64,000 bases of DNA from Celerinatantimonas sp046054165 (GTDB lineage Bacteria > Pseudomonadota > Gammaproteobacteria > Enterobacterales > Celerinatantimonadaceae): the NCBI RefSeq assembly GCF_046054165.1, contig NZ_JBFNXK010000001.1, positions 310,001 through 374,000 of the forward strand, in the 5' to 3' direction. A program made the translations under genes and the position numbers. Below are positions 17,391-26,523 of this stretch, in pieces. The notes beneath the pieces are model-generated. The model was not told the origin of the DNA, did no database searches, and saw nothing but the letters and a program-made list of their open reading frames with translations. Position 1 is the stretch's first letter, and each line of letters opens with the position of its first letter.

Positions 17391-18368
17391 ATGACCACTC
17401 CAACGCATAACGTGAATTTCCTTTATGATACCCATTACACTGAAGGTAAGCGGGTCACTTTTACTAAACAAGGCCTTAAAGTCGCAGGATTACTGTTTAC
17501 TCCAAACGGCTTTGATGAATCCAAACAATACCCTGCAATTGTGGTGACTCACCCGGGTGGGGGTGTAAAAGAGCAAGCCTCCTCACTGTATGCTTATAAT
17601 TTAGCTCAAGCCGGTTTTGTAGCTTTAGCATTTGATGCAACGCATCAAGGAGAGAGTGAAGGAACACCTCGTTACTTAGAAGATCCAACAGCACGCGTTG
17701 AAGATATCCGTAGTGCGGTAGATTATCTCGTCACGCTGCCATTTGTGGATGAAGACCGAATTGGTGCAATGGGTATTTGTGCGGGAGCAGGTTACACACT
17801 GAGCGCGATTCAAACGGAATACCGCATCAAAGCGGCTGCAGGTATCAGCTCATGGAATACCGGATACAGCGCTAGAAACGGCAACCCAGGTCAAAATAAT
17901 CCAGAAACAATGAAAAAATTGTTGTCTCTAGTGGCAGAACAACGTACTCGTGAAGCACGTGGCGAAGAACCGTTGATTATCGGCTATGTCCCCAATACCG
18001 AAGACGAGTTTGGAATGGATACCCATTATGGTGACTCGGTCATCATGCATGAAGCTTTCGAATACTACCGCACACCACGTTGTGCCTACCCGACTTCCCC
18101 AAATAAAGTACTATTGACGAGTTTTGACCGTCTGGCAGCATTTGATGCATTTGCACACATCGATACCGTATCACCACGGCCACTCCTGTTCATTGTCGGT
18201 AGTGAAGCCGATACCAAATACTTTACTGACATGGCCTATGAAAAAGCGCAACAGCCTAAAGAACGGTTCACCATCCCGGGCGCAACGCACATTGATTTAT
18301 ACGACAAGACAGAGTACGTCTCTCAAGCAATCACAAAATTGGTGAGTTATTTTAACCAATACTTATAG
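17391..18368 (+). CDS. Alpha/beta hydrolase with Cys nucleophile (YcjY/dienelactone-hydrolase-like)
   Basis: A 325-residue alpha/beta-fold hydrolase. The oxyanion-side motif HPGGG occurs near residues 49-53 and the nucleophile elbow reads GICAG, so the usual Ser is a Cys as in dienelactone hydrolases. A late Asp (SEAD) and His (GATHIDLYD) complete a likely triad. The substrate is unknown. A frame start at 17352 exists, but AAGG lies 8 bases before the ATG at 17391 and nothing suitable precedes 17352. It faces the LysR gene tail to tail with a shared bidirectional terminator. Confidence 0.8.
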   Translation: MTTPTHNVNFLYDTHYTEGKRVTFTKQGLKVAGLLFTPNGFDESKQYPAIVVTHPGGGVKEQASSLYAYNLAQAGFVALAFDATHQGESEGTPRYLEDPTARVEDIRSAVDYLVTLPFVDEDRIGAMGICAGAGYTLSAIQTEYRIKAAAGISSWNTGYSARNGNPGQNNPETMKKLLSLVAEQRTREARGEEPLIIGYVPNTEDEFGMDTHYGDSVIMHEAFEYYRTPRCAYPTSPNKVLLTSFDRLAAFDAFAHIDTVSPRPLLFIVGSEADTKYFTDMAYEKAQQPKERFTIPGATHIDLYDKTEYVSQAITKLVSYFNQYL

Positions 18369-18390
18369 TTGATTCGCTCAGTCTTATCTC

Positions 18391-18424
18391 ATCAAACAGC
18401 CAGCATTGACGCTGGTTGTTTGAT
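18391..18424. terminator. Bidirectional terminator between hydrolase and LysR gene
   Basis: A 14-bp stem (ATCAAACAGCCAGC against GCTGGTTGTTTGAT, one G-T pair) with a 6-base loop lies between two convergent genes. The A/T-rich outer stem gives U-rich ends in both directions. Confidence 0.75.
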
Positions 18425-18446
18425 CGCGGCACTTTAAAAACTTATT

Positions 18447-18464
18447 CAGCTGTTATAACAGCTG
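18447..18464. repeat. Perfect 18-bp palindrome across the LysR stop codon
   Basis: CAGCTGTTATAACAGCTG is its own reverse complement and includes the stop codon of the LysR gene. It could be a protein-binding site, a weak RNA hairpin or chance within the coding sequence. Confidence 0.4.
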
Positions 18465-19331
18465 TAGTTTAAGTTGATTCGCAAACAGTTCCGATACTTT
18501 CGAGAGAGGATTGTGTTTTTTCCAAACCACATACACGTCAATATCGAGCCTTGGCTGCAAAGGCTTATAGCAAAAAATACTCTCGTCAACAGTACTGACT
18601 AAACCGTCTAAGCACAAAGCATACCCCAAATCGTGCTCCACCATTAAAGCCGCATTAAAAATCAAATTATAGGTCGAAATAATATTAAGCTGACGATAGT
18701 GAGGCCCCATCCATTGACTAATTTTGTTTTCCGTATTGTGTTGCCTCGGGAAAATCAATGGCATCAAGAGCATATCTTGCTGTGTAATCACCGTCTTGGC
18801 TGCATAAGGGCTGTCTTTACGCATTAATAAGCCCCATTGGTTTTTCTTTTTCAGCCGCAAAAATTCATATTCACTGAGGTCCTCGGGACCAATCAATACC
18901 GCAAAATCCACTAATCCTTTAGTCAAGCTATCTAAGATATCATTGGCATCACCGCTATGGATATGAACGTGGATATCCGGGTAATCGACACGCACCTGTT
19001 GGATAATTTGCACAATGTCCGACATCGCTCGCGTTTCACCACTCCCAATATGAATATCGCCTCGCAATTGCTCTGCCGGTGCAAGAAACTCCGATTCAGT
19101 CTTAGTAACCAAATCAAGAATTTCCTCAGCTCGTTTACGCAACCGGCGCCCCTCTTCAGTCAACGTAATTTTGCGATTTCCTCGCATAAAGAGAGTCACC
19201 CCTAACTCATCTTCTAATGCACTCAGTTGTCGAGACAGCGTTGGTTGAGTGAGATACAAATACTCAGCGGCCGCAGTAATGCTTTCTTTTTGCACTACCG
19301 CTAAAAAATAACGTAATACTTTTAGATCCAT
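18453..19331 (-). CDS. LysR-family transcriptional regulator
   Basis: A 292-residue regulator with an N-terminal winged helix-turn-helix (residues about 2-60: FLAVVQKESITAAAEYL, then LTQPTLSRQL) and a C-terminal co-inducer domain from about 90. It is divergent from rsuA (131 bases apart) and convergent with the hydrolase gene. LysR proteins often regulate the divergent gene, but rsuA is a housekeeping gene, so the hydrolase at 17391 is as good a target candidate. The inducer is unknown. Confidence 0.95.
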   Translation of the reverse strand: MDLKVLRYFLAVVQKESITAAAEYLYLTQPTLSRQLSALEDELGVTLFMRGNRKITLTEEGRRLRKRAEEILDLVTKTESEFLAPAEQLRGDIHIGSGETRAMSDIVQIIQQVRVDYPDIHVHIHSGDANDILDSLTKGLVDFAVLIGPEDLSEYEFLRLKKKNQWGLLMRKDSPYAAKTVITQQDMLLMPLIFPRQHNTENKISQWMGPHYRQLNIISTYNLIFNAALMVEHDLGYALCLDGLVSTVDESIFCYKPLQPRLDIDVYVVWKKHNPLSKVSELFANQLKLQLL

Positions 19332-19462
19332 GCTCGCTTACTTAGTTAAAACGTTGCTCAGGATAAAGTGTACCTGAAAAAGATATCGGTACCATATCGC
19401 AGTCAAGCTTTACCCAGAGAGGTAAAATCTTATAAAATTATCTCTTTAAACTCTGGAATTTT

Positions 19463-20173
19463 ATGGCCACCCCAATCCGACTGGACAAGATGATTGCCCA
19501 TTCTTGTAACATTCCCCGCAGTCAGGTGAAACAACTACTTTACTCAGGACGTATTCAGGTCAATGGAAAAACCGAGAAACAAGGTAAAGTACACATTTTT
19601 GAGGAAGACGTTGTTCAATTAGATCAGCAGACACTCGCGCGCGCTCAAGCAGTCTACCTCATGCTCAACAAACCGGTTGGTTATGTTTGTACCCATGATG
19701 AACACACTCATCCCAGTGTTTTTTCTTTACTCAAAGATCCATCCATGCCCCCATTACATGTGGCAGGCCGTCTGGATGCAGATACCACCGGACTATTATT
19801 AGTTACGGATGACGGACAATGGTCCCATCAAATTACATCGCCAAATCAGCATAAATGGAAAACCTACCGAGTCACGCTGGCAGAACCCATCACGCCTTCA
19901 AGTATTGAAGAGCTAAAGCAAGGAATATTTTTAAACGGGGAAGAAAAAGCAACAAGACCAGCTCAGGTAACTGTTCTCGCGCCACAATTGATTGACTTAA
20001 GCATTCAGGAAGGACGTTATCATCAAGTCAAACGGATGTTAGCAGCCGTAGGCAACCATGTCTCTCAACTTCACCGTTGGCAAATTGGCCCTCTCACGCT
20101 AGATGAGACTTTAAAACCGGGCCAGTATCGCCAGTTAACCGCAGATGAAATGCTTGCGATCCGCAATGCATAA
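19463..20173 (+). CDS. rsuA: 16S rRNA pseudouridine(516) synthase
   Basis: A 236-residue RsuA-family enzyme that isomerises uridine 516 of 16S rRNA during 30S assembly. It has an N-terminal S4 RNA-binding domain (about 4-60) and the catalytic motif GRLDADTTG with Asp105. The following TDDGQWSHQITSP and EGRYHQVKRMLAAVGN are near-identical to RsuA, favouring it over RluE, RluF or RluB. The ATG follows GGA by 7 bases. Confidence 0.93.
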   Translation: MATPIRLDKMIAHSCNIPRSQVKQLLYSGRIQVNGKTEKQGKVHIFEEDVVQLDQQTLARAQAVYLMLNKPVGYVCTHDEHTHPSVFSLLKDPSMPPLHVAGRLDADTTGLLLVTDDGQWSHQITSPNQHKWKTYRVTLAEPITPSSIEELKQGIFLNGEEKATRPAQVTVLAPQLIDLSIQEGRYHQVKRMLAAVGNHVSQLHRWQIGPLTLDETLKPGQYRQLTADEMLAIRNA

Positions 20174-20211
20174 CAGCAGGCTCAAACGAAAGCAGCCCCT
20201 CTTGTAACCCG

Positions 20212-22104
20212 CTAAACCGACTGCTGTCGCGAAGTTTTCCAGCAAAAAACTTGATTGCGCCCTGCCGATTTCGCAGCATATAACATATCATCGGCCTGCT
20301 GAAATAGTTCACTGGCCGAAATAGAAGGCTGCCAACAACTGACACCAAAACTACAGGTATATTTCACGCCATTATCCCATATCAGATCAGCAATTTTCTG
20401 CTGTAAATTTAACGCTATCTGTTCGGCCTCTTCAAGATTCGTCGCTGGCAATAGTAGTACAAATTCCTCTCCCCCCCAGCGAGCCACAATATCATTGCCT
20501 CGGATCTGTTCTAACGTCAGTTTAGATAACCCAACTAAAATCTGATCCCCCACATAATGACCGTGTTGATCATTAATTTTTTTAAACGAATCAATATCAA
20601 ATAAGACTAAACTAAGTGCCTGATGAGAACGCTCACATTGTTTTAGTTCTCGTATAATTTGTTCTTCCAGATACCGGCGGTTATAGAGTCCAGTCAGAGG
20701 ATCTGTATTGGCCCGCTGTGTTAGCTTAAACTCGACATCATTCTGTTTCTGCATATCAACACCTGACAATACACAAAATATAAGCTGGTTTTTATCATAA
20801 ACGGGGGTAGAACTAAATTTTAAATAGACAGTTTGCTGGCCATGACTCACTTCGACCTCACCAAACCATCCATTTTCAAGCTGAGTTCTCTTTACAATAT
20901 ATTTGATACTTGGAGCAAACGCCAAAATTTGCTCAATATGAGTCCCTATGAGTTCATCCTGATGAAGATTAAAATAGTTCAACGAATACTGATTAGCCTG
21001 ACGGATGATCCCTTTATAATCGATAACAATCATCACAATATTACTTTCGAATAACGCTTTCTGAACCGATACAGAGATCAGTAACTCGTGCTGTCTAGCT
21101 TTGGTCGCTAAATATTGGCGGATATAAATAGTCCCTAAAATAAAAGCAAAGCAATCAATTAAAACGGAACCAATAAGCCAGCCTTCCATATGCTTCAAAA
21201 TCAACGAATAAGGCATATACAAAAAAGCGACATCGTAATGCTGTTCCACTAATGCTCGATTGATAAACAGGGTCCCTGCAAATCCAATTCGCATAGAATA
21301 AGACTGATAGTGAGTCAGCTTCATCACATCGGATAATGCTTGCTTAAGATCCGATAGTGGGAAATGTTGCTGAACAATAGTTCGAGTCAATTGCCCCCTT
21401 GGGCCAGCATACATCCCATACGGGGTTAACACAGCAGCACGCTGAACTAATTCATGTGATTCGGTTAATCTAAAAATTCGAGCTAACTGTGGCATTGAAA
21501 AAACATTAATCACCCATCCAGATAGTTGATCTGATCGATCCATAACCGGAACAGAAATAAAAAGATAGTCAGCTGGCACATTATTTTGTCGACTCTGAAA
21601 ATGGAATCGATCCACTGAACGATCCACACCTTGAGAAAATCTTTGCGTCGACAACCCATCTGGTAATGAGTCTTTAAGCTGATACTTTTCATTTTTTTCT
21701 ACAATACCAATTGTTCGCTGGATTTTCGCATCGGCATAATAGAAATCCCCTGACAATTGAAATTTTCCGGCAAGTGTTATAAGCGCCTGACCAATATTGG
21801 AAAAATGTGAATCATTTGGATGTTGTACGTAATCTTGAATAACCTGAGACTGACTTAGGATATATAGACGCTGATTGACGAGCTCCTTAACTTCCCGAAC
21901 TTCCATTGGATAAAGTGCAAATGAACGATCGAAATCCCGAGCCAATTGTTCTTGAGTATTCGAAAAACAGAGGCTTAAAACAACAAATAACAAAACCAGA
22001 CAAACCAGCGCCCACGCCGCAATAAACCGCAAAAAAGAGCGCCCCAACCAGTGCATATACCGGATAGGAGAACTCTGTTGTAACCATCCATTTACGATTT
22101 TCAT
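20212..22104 (-). CDS. Membrane-bound PAS-GGDEF diguanylate cyclase
   Basis: A 630-residue inner-membrane sensor. A first membrane segment near residues 28-50 and a second near 310-330 flank a periplasmic sensor domain of about 260 residues, consistent with an extracytoplasmic dCache-like domain. A PAS domain follows (about 345-455), then a GGDEF domain (about 465-620) with the active signature GGEEF at 544-548. It should make cyclic di-GMP in response to an unknown signal, affecting motility or biofilm. It lies downstream of rmuC on the same strand, separated by 48 bases. Confidence 0.93.
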   Translation of the reverse strand: MKIVNGWLQQSSPIRYMHWLGRSFLRFIAAWALVCLVLLFVVLSLCFSNTQEQLARDFDRSFALYPMEVREVKELVNQRLYILSQSQVIQDYVQHPNDSHFSNIGQALITLAGKFQLSGDFYYADAKIQRTIGIVEKNEKYQLKDSLPDGLSTQRFSQGVDRSVDRFHFQSRQNNVPADYLFISVPVMDRSDQLSGWVINVFSMPQLARIFRLTESHELVQRAAVLTPYGMYAGPRGQLTRTIVQQHFPLSDLKQALSDVMKLTHYQSYSMRIGFAGTLFINRALVEQHYDVAFLYMPYSLILKHMEGWLIGSVLIDCFAFILGTIYIRQYLATKARQHELLISVSVQKALFESNIVMIVIDYKGIIRQANQYSLNYFNLHQDELIGTHIEQILAFAPSIKYIVKRTQLENGWFGEVEVSHGQQTVYLKFSSTPVYDKNQLIFCVLSGVDMQKQNDVEFKLTQRANTDPLTGLYNRRYLEEQIIRELKQCERSHQALSLVLFDIDSFKKINDQHGHYVGDQILVGLSKLTLEQIRGNDIVARWGGEEFVLLLPATNLEEAEQIALNLQQKIADLIWDNGVKYTCSFGVSCWQPSISASELFQQADDMLYAAKSAGRNQVFCWKTSRQQSV

Positions 22105-22152
22105 CCACCATATCCTTCATAAATCTATAGCAATGATTATAGAAGTATTCGG

Positions 22153-23565
22153 CTATTCTGCAGACTCATTATGTATATCATCAATTAATTCATCGGTCAT
22201 TTGCTTCGATGTTGGGATCTGCATCTGCCGAAGTTGTTCAGCTTGACGAACTAAATTTCCCCGTCCTCTGGAAAGTTTTTGTAACGCGCCATCATAACAA
22301 CTCTGAGCTTTATCCAGATTCTGCCCTAATGCCATCATATCTTCGATAAAACCACAGAACTTGTCATATAAACGACCAGCCCTTAAGGCAATTTCCGCTG
22401 CATTTCGTTGCTGATATTCGCTTCGCCATAAATTCTCAATCGTGCGCAGAGCCACTAATAAACTACTTGGACTAACCAATAAAATGTTCATCTGACTAGC
22501 CAACGAGATTAATCCAGGATCAGCCTGCACGGCGAGTTGAAACGCCGGCTCAATGGGCACAAACAGCAGCACGTAATCCAACCCTTGAACACCATATAAA
22601 GTCTGGTAATTCTTTTTCCCCAAACCACTGATATGCCCTTTTAAAGACCGGACATGTGCCTGTAAGGCTTGCTCTTTCTGCGCTGGATCATCACTACGAT
22701 TATACCGTTCATAAGCCGTTAACGTGACTTTAGAGTCAATAATAACGGACCGTTGATGTGGAAGTTCAACAATAACATCTGGTTTAATCGTCTGCCCCTG
22801 CTGATTTTTCCCAACCACCTGTACCGAATACTCATGCCCTTCCCGCAGACCGGATTCCTCAAGAATACGGGATAAGATCACCTCTCCCCAATTACCCTGC
22901 TGTTTATTATCACCTTTAAGCGCTCGGGTCAGATTCAGTGCTTCTTCACTCATTTGCTGGTTCAGCTGTTGTAATTGTTCAACCTGTGTTTTCAACGATT
23001 GCCGCTCACGGGATTCCGTATCATAACTTTGCTGTACTTGCTGCCTGAAATTATCGAGTTGTTGTCGTAATGGACCCAATATAGCACCGAGACTTTGCTG
23101 ATTCTGATCCCGGAACACCGCACTCTTTTGCTCAAAAATCTGATGTGCCAGATTTTCAAATGCTTCTTTAAAACGTTGTTCGGTATTTTCCTGAGATAAC
23201 ATCTGCTGCTGTAACTGTTCTAATTTTTCTTGCGATCGGGCCAATTCAGTACGATCTTGTGATAACTGCTGTTCTAAATCCTGATTTTTGACCTGTAACT
23301 GATCCAAATACTCCATACGGGCTTGCCACTGCCCTTGTTGTTGGATCTGCTGCTGATATTGTTGTTGCCAGTGATAAGACTGATCCCGCAGATTATCTAA
23401 TTCCGTCTGCATCAACTCCTGCTCCCGACGCAGTGTTGCCAACTGCTGATCAGCCCCATAAAACTGCCGGTTTTTCCGCCAAGCGATCCCCCATCCCAAT
23501 AGGGCGATCAACACTAAAAATAAAACCCAAAAACCGGGAATAGATTGAAGAAATAAGTCGCTCAC
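22153..23565 (-). CDS. rmuC: DNA recombination protein RmuC
   Basis: A 470-residue RmuC-family protein. An N-terminal membrane segment (about 8-28) precedes a long Q/E/L-rich coiled coil (about 35-225) and the conserved nuclease-like domain (about 235-410), including IKPDVIVELPHQRSVIIDSKV. The family limits recombination between short inverted repeats and has a PD-(D/E)XK-like fold. Length and order match E. coli RmuC (475). Confidence 0.95.
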   Translation of the reverse strand: MSDLFLQSIPGFWVLFLVLIALLGWGIAWRKNRQFYGADQQLATLRREQELMQTELDNLRDQSYHWQQQYQQQIQQQGQWQARMEYLDQLQVKNQDLEQQLSQDRTELARSQEKLEQLQQQMLSQENTEQRFKEAFENLAHQIFEQKSAVFRDQNQQSLGAILGPLRQQLDNFRQQVQQSYDTESRERQSLKTQVEQLQQLNQQMSEEALNLTRALKGDNKQQGNWGEVILSRILEESGLREGHEYSVQVVGKNQQGQTIKPDVIVELPHQRSVIIDSKVTLTAYERYNRSDDPAQKEQALQAHVRSLKGHISGLGKKNYQTLYGVQGLDYVLLFVPIEPAFQLAVQADPGLISLASQMNILLVSPSSLLVALRTIENLWRSEYQQRNAAEIALRAGRLYDKFCGFIEDMMALGQNLDKAQSCYDGALQKLSRGRGNLVRQAEQLRQMQIPTSKQMTDELIDDIHNESAE

Positions 23566-23759
23566 TGCAAACTCCGTTGTAACTCTTAAATCAGGTCGGT
23601 ATCATCTAACTCTGTTCATCTTTGTGGATTATTTTGTTCTTTGTTATACCCTGTTAATTAAAATCTAATCACCGTATACAAAACACATAGATTAAAACAA
23701 AATAAAACAATCAAAGGCCAACAGCCCTAACGGGTATTGTATTGTATCAAGGAATAAAT

Positions 23760-24050
23760 ATGGGACTTTTTACATCTCTGAAATCCCTTTTCACAACAAC
23801 AGAGCAACAACCACAAACGAAGCAATATGAAAGTTGTGATTATAAAGGTTTCGAAATTACACCTTCCCCTATTGCAGAAAAAGGACAATATCGGGTAGCT
23901 GCATTTATTCGTAAAACTATTCAAGACGACGCCAAAGAACATCATTTTATTCGCAGTGATGTGTGTCCAAGCGAACAACAAGCAATTGAACTGGCAATTC
24001 AAAAATGTCAGGTGTTCATTGATCAATTGGGTGAAGATATTTTCCAGTGA
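23760..24050 (+). CDS. HlyU-family small protein
   Basis: A 96-residue protein beginning MGLFTSLKSLF, with a core YKGFEITPSP, GQYRVAAFIRK and HHFIRSDVCPSEQQAIE. This pattern matches the PF10115 family named after transcriptional activator HlyU, though many members have no proven regulatory role and no helix-turn-helix is obvious here. The frame is open from 23742, but AAGGAA lies just upstream of the ATG at 23760. It precedes a lipoprotein gene by 55 bases on the same strand. Confidence 0.8.
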   Translation: MGLFTSLKSLFTTTEQQPQTKQYESCDYKGFEITPSPIAEKGQYRVAAFIRKTIQDDAKEHHFIRSDVCPSEQQAIELAIQKCQVFIDQLGEDIFQ

Positions 24051-24105
24051 TAACCATTCATTGAATGATGAAACAAACAACCATTTAAAGGCAAAGGAGA
24101 AAAAT

Positions 24106-24561
24106 ATGCGTTGGTTATTGATGGCTCTCGCCATAATAGTCTTAGCAGGCTGTACCAATGGATCAATCGCCACCCGGGATACCGGCGTAAAAGATCATTC
24201 AATTAAGCAGGACCAGAAAGCACTCACTGCATTTGAAGATATTCCTGCAGATGCCGATACCAAACTCGATCCGGAAGCATCGATTATTATCAGTGAGGGA
24301 AATGACTGGATCGGCCGACTCGCATTACATAACGGAAAAAGTCCTTTCAAAACATTCGAATATTACCGGCAAAATATGCCTCAGCTGGGCTGGAATTTAA
24401 TTGCATCCGTTAAAAGCCAAAATGCCGTCTTAACTTATATTAAGGGTCAACGGGTGGCTACCGTTCAAATTACCGGCAGCGGATTTAGCAGCAGTGATAT
24501 CACAATTACCGTTTCTCCCTCTTCTGCACCAGGCTCTACAAACTCATTAGTACACCCTTAA
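24106..24561 (+). CDS. Small lipoprotein of unknown function
   Basis: A 151-residue protein with a lipoprotein signal peptide: basic start MRW, a hydrophobic stretch and the lipobox LAGC, giving a lipidated Cys at residue 16. The mature part contains EYYRQNMPQLGW, a motif seen in several uncharacterised envelope lipoproteins, and ends in a Ser/Pro-rich tail. A good ribosome site (AAAGGAGA) precedes the ATG; the open frame extends upstream to 23956 only because of overlap with the previous gene. The +2 residue is Thr, so outer-membrane sorting is likely. Confidence 0.85.
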   Translation: MRWLLMALAIIVLAGCTNGSIATRDTGVKDHSIKQDQKALTAFEDIPADADTKLDPEASIIISEGNDWIGRLALHNGKSPFKTFEYYRQNMPQLGWNLIASVKSQNAVLTYIKGQRVATVQITGSGFSSSDITITVSPSSAPGSTNSLVHP

Positions 24562-24572
24562 CCACACATTCC

Positions 24573-24600
24573 AATAGCATGGTCATAAAACCATGCTATT
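24573..24600. terminator. Convergent terminator
   Basis: An 11-bp perfect stem (AATAGCATGGT against ACCATGCTATT) with loop CATAAA lies between the convergent lipoprotein and double-receiver genes. Confidence 0.75.
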
Positions 24601-24616
24601 CATGTACTACACAACT

Positions 24617-25411
24617 TTACAATAGCCCGGCCAAAATTTGCTTAATTGCGGCCATATCAAACGGTTTATCCACCAACGCTGAAACACCACTTTGACGAAC
24701 ACCATTCAATTTGGCCCCATCTTGCTCTGAGGTAACCATCATAATCGGAATATGATGAAACTGTTCATCCTGCCTTAATGCTTCAACTAAGGCGGCACCA
24801 TCCATAACCGGCATATTGTAATCGGATACAATTAAATCCACGCTTTGTTCTGCCAGAAAGTCCAGTGCCTGACGGCCATTATCGGCTGTTTCGATCCATT
24901 CAATTCCAATATTATTTAATACACGACTAATGTGGCGCTGAGCCGTGATACTATCATCCACAACCAGTACCCGAAGATTTTTAAATCGTTCAATATCAAA
25001 ATCTACTTCGGCATCCGGATCGATATAATCCAGCGTAGCTTTTAATGCTTTCATTAAATCCGTGAACTGGAAAGGCTTAGGCAGTATCGCTATCACCCCA
25101 GCTTGCTTGATCGCATCTAAGGTATGATGACTGGCTTCACTAGAAATCAGCATAAACGCCGTTGATTGCAACAACGTATTCGAGCGCATTTGGTTCACTA
25201 AATCCGTTGCGGTACCATCTGCAAAATACATACTACTAATCACTAAATCAGGTATCTTTGATGCGGCAATCTGATACGCATCTTCACAATTATCAGCAAA
25301 TAAAAAATTATCAATTCCGGCATCATGCAAGCGTCGGTGAATCACATTACGCTGCGTCAATGACGGTTCAACTAAAAGAATGGTTAATTCAGATAGCGAG
25401 AGCTGCTCCAT
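24617..25411 (-). CDS. Double-receiver response regulator without output domain
   Basis: A 264-residue protein of two CheY-like receiver domains. The first (about 8-125) is degenerate: one acidic-pocket residue is replaced (LLVEPS) and the phospho-acceptor position reads ISSMYF, with Ser in place of Asp. The second (about 145-262) is complete, with VVDDS and the acceptor Asp in VSDYNMPVMDG, plus TS and K. Such proteins act as phospho-relays or modulators. A GTG frame starts at 25426, but TAGGTAGG before the ATG at 25411 favours that start. No histidine kinase is adjacent. Confidence 0.85.
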   Translation of the reverse strand: MEQLSLSELTILLVEPSLTQRNVIHRRLHDAGIDNFLFADNCEDAYQIAASKIPDLVISSMYFADGTATDLVNQMRSNTLLQSTAFMLISSEASHHTLDAIKQAGVIAILPKPFQFTDLMKALKATLDYIDPDAEVDFDIERFKNLRVLVVDDSITAQRHISRVLNNIGIEWIETADNGRQALDFLAEQSVDLIVSDYNMPVMDGAALVEALRQDEQFHHIPIMMVTSEQDGAKLNGVRQSGVSALVDKPFDMAAIKQILAGLL

Positions 25412-25566
25412 AAACCTACCTACCACGTCAGACTATACTTAAGACTATTTAAGTCTAACTATAACGAGTAATCTATGATTTCGCTAAAGTTATCGAACCG
25501 GTATAGTTGAAAACTATAAATTCGTCCCCATAAAAATGGTAAAGCTATCCATAGGAAACAGGTGTT

Positions 25567-26424
25567 ATGCCAGCAAATGAATTCATCATCGATATCAACA
25601 TGGAAAATGCAAAATCCATCTTGATCGATCGCTCTTTTGAACATCCCGTCGTAATCGATTTTTGGGCTGATTGGTGTGAGCCCTGTAAAACTTTGATGCC
25701 TCTTCTAGAAAAACTGGCAAACGAATACCAAGGCGCTTTCACATTAGCGCGAATCAATGCCGATGAACTTCAGCCTCTTGTTGGACAATTCGGCGTTCGA
25801 AGCTTGCCCACCGTGATGATCATGAAAGAAGGCCAACCCGTTGATGGCTTTGCTGGTGCGCAGCCGGAAGGTAACATTCGGGACATCTTGAATAAGTATC
25901 TGCCTAAACCCGAAGATCTCAAACTTGATGAGGCCCATCAGTTAGCCGAACAAGGCGATACCGCCGGAGCACTACGTCTGACAAAAGAAGCATGGGAACT
26001 GGCTCCCGATCGCAGTGATGTTCATTTTGCCTACATTGCAGCCTTGCTGGAGCAAGGAAAAACTCCTGAAGCCAAAGCCTTGTTGGATAAAACCAAGTTA
26101 GAAGATCAACAATCTGAATACCATGCGTTAGTCAGTCAACTGGAATTATTAGAACAAGCGGCGGATACGCCTGAAATCCGGGCTCTGGAAGCTCAGCTAC
26201 AAAGTGACCCAGACAATGTTTCACTACAAGTTCAGTTAGCGGTTCAGTATAGACAATCGAACCGAAACGAAGAAGCATTAGAGCTATTACTGAAATTATT
26301 ACAAAAAGATTTGGAAAGTGATGGGGGGAATGCCAAAAAAGTATTTCTGGATATCGTCAATACACTCAATGGCGATCCTCTGGCTTCAAAATATCGCCGT
26401 CGCTATTTCAGCTTACTGTACTAA
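25567..26424 (+). CDS. cnoX: Thioredoxin-TPR co-chaperone CnoX (YbbN)
   Basis: A 285-residue cytosolic chaperedoxin. The thioredoxin-like domain (about 5-110) is followed by tetratricopeptide-like helices (about 118-285). CnoX holds proteins under oxidative (hypochlorous acid) stress and passes them to GroEL or DnaK. Unlike E. coli YbbN, which lacks an active CXXC, this copy has WCEPC with Cys37 and Cys40, so a redox function like that of other bacterial CnoX proteins is plausible. GGAAACAGG precedes the ATG at 25567. Confidence 0.92.
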   Translation: MPANEFIIDINMENAKSILIDRSFEHPVVIDFWADWCEPCKTLMPLLEKLANEYQGAFTLARINADELQPLVGQFGVRSLPTVMIMKEGQPVDGFAGAQPEGNIRDILNKYLPKPEDLKLDEAHQLAEQGDTAGALRLTKEAWELAPDRSDVHFAYIAALLEQGKTPEAKALLDKTKLEDQQSEYHALVSQLELLEQAADTPEIRALEAQLQSDPDNVSLQVQLAVQYRQSNRNEEALELLLKLLQKDLESDGGNAKKVFLDIVNTLNGDPLASKYRRRYFSLLY

Positions 26425-26473
26425 ACCAGTAGCACGAGCACGTCTCAGGCTATCCATTAGAGTTTGATAGCAA

Positions 26474-26496
26474 AGAGCGCGGCTTTACCGCGCTCT
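26474..26496. terminator. Convergent terminator
   Basis: AGAGCGCGG and CCGCGCTCT form a 9-bp GC-rich stem with a 5-base loop between the convergent cnoX and ABC transporter genes. The tail is short in T on both sides. Confidence 0.6.
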
Positions 26497-26523
26497 CAAT
26501 TGATATTTAATAAATCCCCATAC

